From assembly GCA_020628475.1 (NCBI GenBank), contig JAHDFB010000036.1, positions 1 to 33,519 on the forward strand: a stretch of 33,519 bases of DNA, in the 5' to 3' direction. The translations under genes were made by a program, and so were the position numbers. This document shows positions 6,693-14,782 of the stretch, piece after piece. Positions within the stretch are counted from its first letter, which is position 1, and the number at the start of each line of letters is the position of its first letter. The stretch comes from Saprospiraceae bacterium. Lineage in GTDB: Bacteria; Bacteroidota; Bacteroidia; Chitinophagales; Saprospiraceae. The notes under the pieces are model-generated. The model saw only the letters and a list, made by a program, of their open reading frames with translations. It was not told where the DNA came from and did not search any database.

Positions 6693-7388
6693 ATGTCCAG
6701 AAATAAGCTGCAGAAGTTTGCTGAGGTACGTTCTTTTCCGAATGTTTATGAGAATTTTCACCCGATGATTCCCGAATTGCGGGGTGAGAATGCAGAAATC
6801 GTGGAGATGAAAGGGAAGTGGGCTGAAAAACACTTTGGTAATCAACATCCAATTACCCTTGAATTAGCTTGTGGACGTGGGGAATATACACTTCAACTGG
6901 CACGGAAATATCCTGAAAGAAACTTTATTGGTGTGGACATTAAAGGTTCTAGAATTCATCAGGGAGCGACCATTGCGATTGAAGAGGGCTTGACAAACGT
7001 TGCTTTTTTGAGAATGAAAATTGAAAAAATCAACAATTTTATTGCTCAAGATGAGATTTCTGAGATTTGGATTACTTTTCCTGATCCTTTCTTACGAGAA
7101 AGTAAATCAAATCGTCGTTTGACTTCACCTCGGTTTTTGGATTCGTACAAGAATTTGTTGGTTGAAAACGGCATCATTCAATTGAAAACGGACAGCCCAG
7201 AACTATATGCATACACGCATGAAGTATTGACCGAATATCCTGGTGTCCGCTTGTTATATGATAATGATGACATTTATGCTCAGGCTCTTGATTTTCCAGA
7301 TTTGGAGTTTAAAACTTACTACGAAAAGAAACATCTGTTGGATGGGAGAACCATCAAATATGTTCGATTTAGCTTGGATCGAATTTAA
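6693..7388 (+). CDS. trmB: tRNA (guanine-N7-)-methyltransferase
   Basis: Cytosolic SAM-dependent enzyme forming m7G46 in the variable loop of tRNAs. Visible: SAM-binding ELACGRGEYTL, FIGVDIKGSRIHQGA, the signature WITFPDPFLRESKSNRRLTS and the C-terminal FKTYYEKKHL. From ATG 6693 (MSRNKLQKFAEVRSFPNV) the protein is 231 residues, a normal family length. The frame is open upstream to 6588, but those codons run through the REP-like hairpin and the promoter and are not protein-like. Its end overlaps the convergent lspA stop by four bases. Confidence 0.95.
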   Translation: MSRNKLQKFAEVRSFPNVYENFHPMIPELRGENAEIVEMKGKWAEKHFGNQHPITLELACGRGEYTLQLARKYPERNFIGVDIKGSRIHQGATIAIEEGLTNVAFLRMKIEKINNFIAQDEISEIWITFPDPFLRESKSNRRLTSPRFLDSYKNLLVENGIIQLKTDSPELYAYTHEVLTEYPGVRLLYDNDDIYAQALDFPDLEFKTYYEKKHLLDGRTIKYVRFSLDRI

Positions 7389-8020
7389 TCCACGGGCTGG
7401 ACTTGCTCCGAAGGCTTGAAAAGTTTTTTTCGATAGAATATAAGTAGACAAGTCACGCCTACAAATATAGATGCATCTGCTACATTGAATATGGCGTTGA
7501 AGAATTCAAAGTATTCCCCCGCCTTAAACGGGAACCAATCCGGGTATTTACTTTGTATCATTGGAAAGTAAAACATATCGACCACCTTCCCTTGAAGTAT
7601 CGGGGCGTATCCTCCTTCTTCTGGCAAAAAGCTAGCGATTTGATTGTATTCACTTTTACTGAAAATTAGTCCGAAATAAATGGAATCCAGTATATTACCA
7701 ATGGCCCCAGCGATAATCAGTGAAAAAGCGGCAATAAATCCTTTTGATTCTCTTCTTTGTATGAGTTTATATAGCAAACGAATAAGAAATGCTACTAGAA
7801 TTATTCTGAATATGCTTAGAATATATTTTCCAGTGATTCCTCCCCAATTTAAGCCGAAAGCGATTCCTTCATTTTCGGCAAATCGAATTTGTGCCCAAGT
7901 CCATCCTAGAATATGCACGCTTTCTCCATAGAGAAAGTTACTTTTTACGTATAATTTGACCGCTTGATCGATGATCAGAATGAGCGTAATAATTAATATG
8001 GCAATTTGGGCTCGTTTCAT
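7385..8020 (-). CDS. lspA: Lipoprotein signal peptidase (signal peptidase II), downstream paralogue
   Basis: Inner-membrane aspartyl protease that cuts the signal peptide from diacylated prolipoproteins. 211 residues with four hydrophobic segments. The two catalytic aspartates are present in VVDMFYFP (Asp148) and FNVADAS (Asp182), with the longer loop between them that is usual in Bacteroidota; the conserved NEGIAFGL is also there. It is the second of two tandem lspA genes. Its ATG overlaps the stop of the upstream copy by four bases, so the two are co-translated. Large segments are near identical in both copies. Both keep every catalytic feature, so neither is a pseudogene. Confidence 0.93.
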   Translation of the reverse strand: MKRAQIAILIITLILIIDQAVKLYVKSNFLYGESVHILGWTWAQIRFAENEGIAFGLNWGGITGKYILSIFRIILVAFLIRLLYKLIQRRESKGFIAAFSLIIAGAIGNILDSIYFGLIFSKSEYNQIASFLPEEGGYAPILQGKVVDMFYFPMIQSKYPDWFPFKAGEYFEFFNAIFNVADASIFVGVTCLLIFYRKKLFKPSEQVQPVD

Positions 8021-8688
8021 CCCTCGACTACTGGAATTTCAGTGCTTGCTTCTGTTTCTGTTGGTTTCGATTCTTTTTTCAAGAACATTTTACGATAGAA
8101 TAGAATAATAAGCACAACTCCGACGGATATTGAGGCGTCCGCGACATTGAAGATAGGTCTAAAAAATTCAAAATATTCTCCAGCTTTGAACGGAAACCAA
8201 CTGGGGTAATGTGATTTGATCATAGGGAAATAGAACATGTCGACCACATTTCCTTGAAGAAATGGTGCGTAACCGCCTTCTTCTGATAAAAACTCTGCTA
8301 CATTCCTTGTATGATAATCACTTTTATTGAACACAAGGCCGAAATATAAGGAGTCCAAAATATTCCCTATGGCTCCTGCAATGATGAGCGAAAAGGCGGC
8401 AATGAACCCTTTAGATTCTTTAGCTTTCACTAATTGTGCCGCAAAATACAATAGCAATCCAGCCATGATAATCCGAAAAATACTCAAAATATATTTTCCA
8501 GTCACTCCTCCCCAGGATAGTCCAAAGGCCATACCTTCGTTTTCAACGAACTTAATCTGAGCCCAAGGTAGCCCTAGAATATGAACGCTTTCACCATAAT
8601 AGAAATGTGTTTTGATATATATCTTAACGGCTTGATCTATAATAAGGACCGTTGCAATGATTAAAAAAACTATGTGTGCTCTTTTCAC
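8017..8688 (-). CDS. lspA: Lipoprotein signal peptidase, upstream paralogue
   Basis: About 223 residues from a GTG start at 8688 (VKRAHIVFLIIATVLIIDQA), which lines up with the MKRAQ start of the sister copy. The frame extends to a TTG at 8730, but a TAnnTTTG box (8714-8707) lies inside that extension, so GTG is favoured. Catalytic Asp residues appear in VVDMFYFP and FNVADAS, and the GMAFGL motif is present. It carries a longer charged C-terminal tail (KKESKPTETEASTEIPVVEG) than its sister. That is the clearest difference and could alter partners or stability. It is divergent from trhO. Confidence 0.9.
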   Translation of the reverse strand: MKRAHIVFLIIATVLIIDQAVKIYIKTHFYYGESVHILGLPWAQIKFVENEGMAFGLSWGGVTGKYILSIFRIIMAGLLLYFAAQLVKAKESKGFIAAFSLIIAGAIGNILDSLYFGLVFNKSDYHTRNVAEFLSEEGGYAPFLQGNVVDMFYFPMIKSHYPSWFPFKAGEYFEFFRPIFNVADASISVGVVLIILFYRKMFLKKESKPTETEASTEIPVVEG

Positions 8689-8706
8689 TAAATTCGATGT
8701 TTGCCT

Positions 8707-8714
8707 CAAAAATA
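8707..8714 (-). promoter_or_regulatory. -7 box of the lspA pair promoter
   Basis: TATTTTTG on the minus strand fits TAnnTTTG; no clear TTTG -33 box is seen. It lies 18 bases before the GTG start of the upstream lspA and supports that start over the TTG at 8730. Confidence 0.45.
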
Positions 8715-8784
8715 GAATAATGATTAACAATTGGCTTTTGTTGTGGATAAAAAGACGTTTTTAATGGATGGTTTTATAATAGTG

Positions 8785-8817
8785 TTAACAGTATATCGAT
8801 TATTTGATGTACTTTTG
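8785..8817 (+). promoter_or_regulatory. Probable trhO promoter
   Basis: TACTTTTG (8810-8817) with a weak TTAA -33 candidate at 8785-8788, 21 bases away. It overlaps the GTG at 8817 that begins the longest frame, so translation should begin downstream, at ATG 8859. Confidence 0.5.
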
Positions 8818-8858
8818 TGGCGTTAAAATATTCGTCTAACCTGCAATTGGATCGAAAA

Positions 8859-9920
8859 ATGAGAGGATTACATAATAAAGTGGACCGTCGTCTACTTAAG
8901 GAGCGTTTGGAAAGAAGTAACGAGGAACGTATTACTTTATCTTTTTATCAGTACGCTAATATTGCCAACCCAGAATTATTTAGGAATCATTTATTTGTCT
9001 TATTAGACGAGTGTCAAGTATTGGGACGTGTCTATGTAGCGAAAGAAGGTGTCAATGGACAATTATCCGTGCCTGAAGAGCGATTTGAAGATTTTAAGAA
9101 AGCTTTATTTTCGGTGGATTTCTTGAGAGATATTCGATTGAATATAGCGATTGAGGATGATGGTAAGTCTTTTTTTAAATTGACTATTAAGGTTCGACAT
9201 AAAATTGTTGCCGATGGATTGAATGATGAATCGTTCGATGTTACTGACAAAGGGACGCATCTTGATGCGGCGTCTTTTAACAAATTGACTGAACAGGATA
9301 ATACGGTTGTGGTAGATATGCGCAACCATTATGAGAGTGAGGTCGGCCATTTTAAAGGAGCCATTTTACCTGATGTAGAAACGTTTCGTGAGGCCCTACC
9401 GGTAGTTGTGGACATGTTGGAGGATAAGAAAGACCAAAATGTGATCATGTATTGCACTGGCGGTATTCGTTGTGAGAAGGCGTCAGCATATATGAAGCAT
9501 AAGGGTTTTCAAAATGTGTATCAGGTTGAAGGAGGAATCATAGAGTATGCCCGTCAAGTGGAAGAGCAGGGTTTGGAAAACAAGTATATCGGTAAGAATT
9601 TTGTTTTTGATGAGCGCCTTGGGGAAAGAATTAGTGAGGATGTCATTGCGCAGTGCCATCAATGTGGAGCACCTTGTGATACGCATGTAAATTGTGCCAA
9701 CGATGCCTGTCATATTTTATTTATTCAATGTAAAAGTTGTGCGGAGAAATATGCTAGCTGTTGTTCGGTAAAATGTTCCGAATTTAATCAGCTACCTGAA
9801 GAGCAGAGGAAAGAGCTTCGTAAAACCATTGAATTTAACGGCACGAAATTTGGAAAAGGAAGATATAAGGCTCATAAAAAAGATGAAAAATTAGAATTTG
9901 AGTCCACGCTTAGTGAATAA
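8859..9920 (+). CDS. trhO: Rhodanese-type tRNA uridine(34) hydroxylase (TrhO/YceA family)
   Basis: About 353 residues. TrhO hydroxylates U34 of certain tRNAs with oxygen, the first step to 5-(carboxy)methoxyuridine. Order of domains: an acylphosphatase-like N-terminal part (FYQYANI, VAKEGVNGQLSV), a rhodanese domain (VVDMRNHYESEVGHF, active loop YCTGGIRCEKAS), then a Cys-rich C-terminal zinc-binding-like part (QCHQCGAPC, CKSCAEKYASCCS) as usual in this family. ATG 8859 is chosen because the upstream GTG 8817 sits inside the promoter's -7 box. It is divergent from lspA, with about 110 bases before the next start. Confidence 0.92.
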   Translation: MRGLHNKVDRRLLKERLERSNEERITLSFYQYANIANPELFRNHLFVLLDECQVLGRVYVAKEGVNGQLSVPEERFEDFKKALFSVDFLRDIRLNIAIEDDGKSFFKLTIKVRHKIVADGLNDESFDVTDKGTHLDAASFNKLTEQDNTVVVDMRNHYESEVGHFKGAILPDVETFREALPVVVDMLEDKKDQNVIMYCTGGIRCEKASAYMKHKGFQNVYQVEGGIIEYARQVEEQGLENKYIGKNFVFDERLGERISEDVIAQCHQCGAPCDTHVNCANDACHILFIQCKSCAEKYASCCSVKCSEFNQLPEEQRKELRKTIEFNGTKFGKGRYKAHKKDEKLEFESTLSE

Positions 9921-10029
9921 AAAACGAATGCATAATAATATAGAAGGTCAAGCAGCGTTCAGTAATGGATATATGTCATTATTGCGGCCAGCAAAGCCTA
10001 ATCCATTACATGAACGTACAAACTTCTTT

Positions 10030-12915
10030 ATGAGGAATATATTCCTATTATTTTCATTATTTATTTTTGGAAACAGTGCGATCTCACAAACGTGTGATTA
10101 TCCTGAATTGACAGATGGATGTGAATGTGAAAGTTCCATTGTTGTTTGTAATTCGGAGATTGACGGTTTTATGGGAACCCTACCCACTGATGATTGTGGA
10201 AATCAACCGCCAACTTTTTGTGATGGAAGTGGCTCGATTGAAAATCCACTTTGGTTTTCTTTTGTGGCGCTCAGTAATACGGTCGAGTTTGTTATTACGC
10301 CGGATAATTGTACGGCGGGAATGGGTGGATTTATCGGTATGCAAGCGGCTGTTTATGCCAATTGTGGAGATAATGACACGTTTATATGTGAAGGTACGGG
10401 GACGGAAAACCCTATTACCATCATGGCAAGCAATTTTGTGGTTGGGCAGACTTACTACTTAATTATTGATGGATATGGTGGTAGTGTCTGTGATTTTATA
10501 ATCGATGCTGTTCAGGGGATTTCTTCTTCTCAGTTAGATTTATCTACCGAAGGGCCTAATGTCATTACGGGAGAAACTGGTTCTGTATGTGTAGAAGAAG
10601 GAAAGATTTTTTCTTTTTCGATTCCAGATTGTGAGGTGAGTGGTTCGTCAACATTTAGCGATTTATGGGAGGATGGATGGACCTGTTATGATTGGACGAT
10701 CACCCCAAATACTTATACGATCATAGGTGATGAAAACACGCCATTTTTGGAGGTTCAATTTGATGAAAAAGCGACTTATACAATATCCGTAGATCGATTT
10801 CTTCATCCGCAAATTGAGGGTTGTGCAATGGGGTCTTGTGAAGATCCTGCAGCGATTGAGTTGTCTGTCTGTATTATTGATACAGTCATTAATACTACGG
10901 TTTTATGCCCTGGAGATTTGGAGGAGATCTGTGGTAATTTAATCGGAGCTCCTGGAGTCTATGAATGTTTGGATGAGATAAACTGTATTATGCATATCGA
11001 TACGGTGAAAATGTCAACTCCAGAAGTGGAGGAGTTGGGCAATATCTTTTTATGTCCTGACGAATGTTTTGAGTTAGAGGGAGTGCAGTATTGTGACCGA
11101 ACAGATTATAATATACAAAGCATTGTTGATTGCAGCAAAGCATTTACATTTAGTATTCAAGATTTATCTATCAATATTATCCCCGAACCATATCCAGTGG
11201 TTAATTGTAATGAGGAAGATGAGTTAGTAGCTCATACCGTAAATACAAACTATGACGGAACTATTAGTTTTAAATATTTAGATAACAACGATGTGGAGTT
11301 GTCCAATACAAATTTTGTATTGATCAATCAACCTGGTGAATATCGATTTATTGTTTTTGTTGAAGGGTTTGAATCGAGTTGTGCGGATACGGTTGAGTTT
11401 ACGATCGAAATAGACGACACTCCGGTTGAATTTGAATTAGAAGCTGAAGTATTAACTTGTGCTGATCAAGAAGCATTGGTAGAGGCTATAAGCAATGAAA
11501 ATATTGTTAGTTACTCTTGGAGCGGACCGAACATTCAAGGACCTATAAATGGACCGAGTATTACTGCGGTTGATAGCGGCACATATATTTTGGTGGTTGA
11601 AGGTGAAAATGGTTGTACTACAGAAAAAGAAATATTTGTAGATGCTAATTATCCACCGATAGATGTGGAAGTCAATTACGAAGAGTTGGATTGTAAAATT
11701 GCTCAAACGACTCTAAGTTATATTGCTAGTTTGGAGATTGATTCTGTTCTTTGGGCTGGACCCAATGAATTTAAAGGAAGCACGGAAGAAGTTATAGCGG
11801 TAGATACTGGAGTTTATGTATTGAATTTATTTGCTTCTAATGGCTGTGATTATTCACATATTTTTAAGGTGTTGGGTAATTATGTAGATCCTGAATTCGA
11901 TGCATTGGTACCCGACGAATGGGCCTGCAAATCAGAAATGCTAGATATAGAAATTGATTTTGATCCATCCCTAAATTATTCGGTGAATTGGTTCGCGAAT
12001 GATGGAATCATCTTAGGTGCTAATAATGGTATGAGTCTTACCGTCGGTTCGACAGGTGAATATGTGGTGGAGGTGACAGACGATCTTACCGGTTGTTCTT
12101 CTTTGGATACTATTTTTGTAGTAGCTAATGATGAAGTTCCTACCTCTATTGATATTGAATCAACGTCCCCTTTGTGCTTTAATATTAACGATGGCATCAT
12201 AGATATTACCAATATTGAAGGAGGTACTGGGCCGTTTGATATTTTCTTAAATGGAGACTTACAATCCTCTATGTTTATTGAAAATCTTGCTCCTGCCAGC
12301 TATGAAGTATTGGCAGTAGATATCAATGGATGTGAAGTAAAACGAGCAATAGAAATTGAAGCACCAACAGAATTAGTAGCCGATATTGAAGGCCCGGAAG
12401 AAGCAAACTACGGCGATAATGTCTTGATAGAATCTGTTGTAGATAAGGAGATGTTTGATATTGACGTAATCAATTGGTATGATGATGCAGGGATGTATCT
12501 CGGAAGTGGAGATGATATAAACTTCACGATGGAGGCAAACACTTCTATTACCATGGAAGTGGTAGATAATAATGGTTGTATTGTTACTCAAGTCATTTCC
12601 ATTCGATTGGATGAAGATTATGACTACTATGTGCCAAATATGTTTACTCCGAACCAAGATGGATTTAATGATTATTTTGCCATTTTCACGCAGGATCTTC
12701 CAGGCCAAATAGACTTGTTGTCCATTTACGACCGTTGGGGAAATAAAATGTTTGAAGTTCGAAATATTGAAAATGGAAATGATGACCCTTCATGGGGTTG
12801 GGATGGACTATTTAATGGACAGGTCGTACATTCTGGAGTATATGTCTATTATGCCGAAGTAGAAACATTGGGTATCAAAAAGCAACTTAAAGGAAGTGTA
12901 ACTCTAGTACGATAA
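10030..12915 (+). CDS. Large secreted Cys-rich protein with type B type IX secretion C-terminal domain
   Basis: 961 residues from ATG 10030 (MRNIFLLFSLFIFGNSAISQ, cleavable signal peptide); the longer frame from 9898 overlaps trhO and has no signal at its start. Order: an N-terminal Cys-rich module (CDYPELTDGCECE, NPLWFSF, YYLIIDGYGG) of a kind common in large Bacteroidota surface proteins; several Ig/PKD-like beta modules (repeated SYSWSGPN, VLWAGPNEF, NGCxxxxxF); an SprB-like repeat near residues 700-780 (PLCFNINDGII, GGTGPF, DINGC); and a final CHU_C/gliding-motility-type domain (YVPNMFTPNQDGFNDYF, IYDRWGNKMFE, SGVYVYYAEV). It should be exported by Sec, passed through the T9SS and kept on the surface or released. 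A glycosyltransferase gene follows after one base. Confidence 0.9.
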   Translation: MRNIFLLFSLFIFGNSAISQTCDYPELTDGCECESSIVVCNSEIDGFMGTLPTDDCGNQPPTFCDGSGSIENPLWFSFVALSNTVEFVITPDNCTAGMGGFIGMQAAVYANCGDNDTFICEGTGTENPITIMASNFVVGQTYYLIIDGYGGSVCDFIIDAVQGISSSQLDLSTEGPNVITGETGSVCVEEGKIFSFSIPDCEVSGSSTFSDLWEDGWTCYDWTITPNTYTIIGDENTPFLEVQFDEKATYTISVDRFLHPQIEGCAMGSCEDPAAIELSVCIIDTVINTTVLCPGDLEEICGNLIGAPGVYECLDEINCIMHIDTVKMSTPEVEELGNIFLCPDECFELEGVQYCDRTDYNIQSIVDCSKAFTFSIQDLSINIIPEPYPVVNCNEEDELVAHTVNTNYDGTISFKYLDNNDVELSNTNFVLINQPGEYRFIVFVEGFESSCADTVEFTIEIDDTPVEFELEAEVLTCADQEALVEAISNENIVSYSWSGPNIQGPINGPSITAVDSGTYILVVEGENGCTTEKEIFVDANYPPIDVEVNYEELDCKIAQTTLSYIASLEIDSVLWAGPNEFKGSTEEVIAVDTGVYVLNLFASNGCDYSHIFKVLGNYVDPEFDALVPDEWACKSEMLDIEIDFDPSLNYSVNWFANDGIILGANNGMSLTVGSTGEYVVEVTDDLTGCSSLDTIFVVANDEVPTSIDIESTSPLCFNINDGIIDITNIEGGTGPFDIFLNGDLQSSMFIENLAPASYEVLAVDINGCEVKRAIEIEAPTELVADIEGPEEANYGDNVLIESVVDKEMFDIDVINWYDDAGMYLGSGDDINFTMEANTSITMEVVDNNGCIVTQVISIRLDEDYDYYVPNMFTPNQDGFNDYFAIFTQDLPGQIDLLSIYDRWGNKMFEVRNIENGNDDPSWGWDGLFNGQVVHSGVYVYYAEVETLGIKKQLKGSVTLVR

Positions 12916-12916
12916 G

Positions 12917-14002
12917 GTGTCCTCATCAACTGAAAATAAGTATGTTTTATATGCCGTGTTAAATTGGGGTTTGGGACATGCCACACGCTCGATACCTTTT
13001 ATCAAAGCTCTTCAAGGAAAAGGATATAAATTGGTCGTTTGTTCGGATGGATTGGCATTGAAATTTTTGAAAGAAGCCCTATCCGATGTTACTTATGAGT
13101 CATTACCTGGATATAATATTCATTATTCTTATGCATCCATGGCTTTGAACATGGTGATTCAATCGCCTAAGATTTATATCAATTATCAGAAAGAAAAACG
13201 AGTTTTTACCCAGTTGGTAAAACGGTATAAGCCTATTTTTTGCATTTCAGATAATCGATACGGTTGTAGGAATATTGCTGTCTCTAGCTATTTTGTCGGG
13301 CATCAATGGTCTATTTTAAATGGCAAGGGCCATAAACATTATATAGCGAGTCTAATCAATCAGCATTATATTCGGAAATTTGATAAAATGATTATTCCCG
13401 ATGATCCTAGGCATCATTACACCGGAGCAATGACCAATGATGTACCTGTTGCGATGCGCCTTTATGCAGGTATATTAAGTCGTTTGGAGCAAAGGGATTA
13501 TTTACAAAATCCAATCAAGTTTGATTTTGGTATCATTCTTTCAGGACCTGAACCAAATCGATCTCGAATGGAATCAAAATTGTTGACGCTTTTTGCGAAT
13601 CATATCCATTTGCGCATTTTATTGATACGCGGATCAAATAATGCTTTAACACAGGCGTATTCAGAAAATATTGAAGTTAAAAATGTGGTCCACGCATCTG
13701 AACTTACAACTTCTATTGATGCTTGTCGATGTATAGTTAGCAGACCGGGATATAGTTCTATCATGGATTATATCCAGCTTGGTGTACAGCGCATGGTTTT
13801 TATTCCTACCAAAGGACAAACGGAGCAGGAATATTTAGCCAGAAGATTTTATGAGACGTTTAAGATTCCTTTTTTGGAAGAAGATCGAATGGAAGGCTTG
13901 ATACCTTTATTAGACAATCTATCAGAGGTTCGATTTCAGAATCACTCAAATAGCTTGTTATCAGCGTTAATTGACAAGATTGAATCAGAAGTACTCCCTT
14001 AA
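12917..14002 (+). CDS. GT-B fold glycosyltransferase (GT28/MurG-like)
   Basis: 361 residues from GTG 12917, one base after the preceding stop. The glycine-rich loop WGLGHATRSIPFIKAL near residue 17 and the C-terminal SRPGYSSIMDYIQLG with PTKGQTEQEYLARRF match the UDP-sugar-binding half of GT28-type transferases. The donor and acceptor are not predictable. No in-frame ATG offers a better start, as the nearby ATGs are out of frame. The near-zero spacing implies co-translation with the T9SS cargo gene, so it might glycosylate envelope material linked to that protein, such as the A-LPS anchor of T9SS cargo; this is inference. No signal peptide, so it is cytosolic or peripheral. Confidence 0.8.
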   Translation: MSSSTENKYVLYAVLNWGLGHATRSIPFIKALQGKGYKLVVCSDGLALKFLKEALSDVTYESLPGYNIHYSYASMALNMVIQSPKIYINYQKEKRVFTQLVKRYKPIFCISDNRYGCRNIAVSSYFVGHQWSILNGKGHKHYIASLINQHYIRKFDKMIIPDDPRHHYTGAMTNDVPVAMRLYAGILSRLEQRDYLQNPIKFDFGIILSGPEPNRSRMESKLLTLFANHIHLRILLIRGSNNALTQAYSENIEVKNVVHASELTTSIDACRCIVSRPGYSSIMDYIQLGVQRMVFIPTKGQTEQEYLARRFYETFKIPFLEEDRMEGLIPLLDNLSEVRFQNHSNSLLSALIDKIESEVLP

Positions 14003-14008
14003 ATATAC

Positions 14009-14036
14009 TTTGAATTTGTAAAATCGAATATCTTTG
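14009..14036 (+). promoter_or_regulatory. Probable promoter giving a leaderless or near-leaderless transcript
   Basis: TATCTTTG at 14029-14036 with TTTG at 14009-14012 (spacing 16, short of the usual 19). Only five bases separate the box from ATG 14042, so the mRNA would start at or next to the start codon. Confidence 0.5.
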
Positions 14037-14041
14037 CGACT

Positions 14042-14782
14042 ATGTATAAGGATAAAAAAGTAATTGCTGTTCTACCGGCATACAATGCGGCTAAGACTTT
14101 AGAGAAAACCTATAGCGAAATCCCTTTTGATTTAGTAGATGAAGTGATTTTATGCGATGATGCAAGTAAAGATGATACAGTTGAGGTTGCAAAAAGGTTA
14201 GGTATACATCATATTATATCACATGAGGTAAATAAGGGATACGGAGGTAATCAAAAATCCCTGTATAACAAAGCCTTGGATTTGGATGGTGATATTGTAA
14301 TTATGTTGCACCCTGATTATCAATATACTCCCAAATTGATTCCTTCTATGGTCAATATCATAGGAGAGGACTTATTCCCTGTAGTATTGGGATCACGTAT
14401 TTTAGGGAAAGGTGCTTTGAAAGGAGGGATGCCGCTTTATAAATATATTGCCAATCGATTTTTGACGCTCACTCAAAATATTCTTGTTAATTATAAATTA
14501 TCCGAATATCACACGGGGTATCGAGCTTTCAGCGCAGAAGTATTACGATCGATTGCCTTCAATAATAACGATGATGATTTTGTCTTTGATAATGAAATGT
14601 TATCGCAGATAATTTATAAAGGATTTGACATCGCTGAGGTAACTTGTCCAACAAAGTATTTTGAAGAAGCTTCTTCCATTAATTTAGTTCGAAGTTCAAA
14701 ATATGGCTTGGGCGTCTTGCGTGTATCATTGGTTCATCGTTTGTCCAAGTGGGGACTTTGGAAAAGTAAAATCTATGCCTAA
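14042..14782 (+). CDS. Family 2 glycosyltransferase (polyprenyl-phosphate sugar transferase type)
   Basis: 246 residues with a GT-A core: [29 protein letters not shown] with nucleotide-binding acids, the [16 protein letters not shown] motif, and [10 protein letters not shown] standing where the usual DADGQ motif falls. The length and lack of a clear C-terminal membrane anchor fit DPM1/GtrB-like cytoplasmic enzymes that transfer a sugar to a lipid phosphate, or other soluble GT2 enzymes. It ends inside the start of the methylmalonyl-CoA mutase gene (8-base overlap). Substrate is unknown. Confidence 0.85.
   Translation: MYKDKKVIAVLPAYNAAKTLEKTYSEIPFDLVDEVILCDDASKDDTVEVAKRLGIHHIISHEVNKGYGGNQKSLYNKALDLDGDIVIMLHPDYQYTPKLIPSMVNIIGEDLFPVVLGSRILGKGALKGGMPLYKYIANRFLTLTQNILVNYKLSEYHTGYRAFSAEVLRSIAFNNNDDDFVFDNEMLSQIIYKGFDIAEVTCPTKYFEEASSINLVRSSKYGLGVLRVSLVHRLSKWGLWKSKIYA

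Noticed and set aside
8817..8858. GTG start for TrhO
   Set aside because: The GTG is the last base of the -7 box plus the next two, so it would be at or before the transcription start.
9898..10029. Upstream extension of the T9SS protein
   Set aside because: It overlaps trhO and would put 44 non-hydrophobic residues in front of a clear signal peptide.
14703..14774. Extension of methylmalonyl-CoA mutase into GT2
   Set aside because: The residues are GT2 codons read out of frame; family similarity begins at MPKS (14775).
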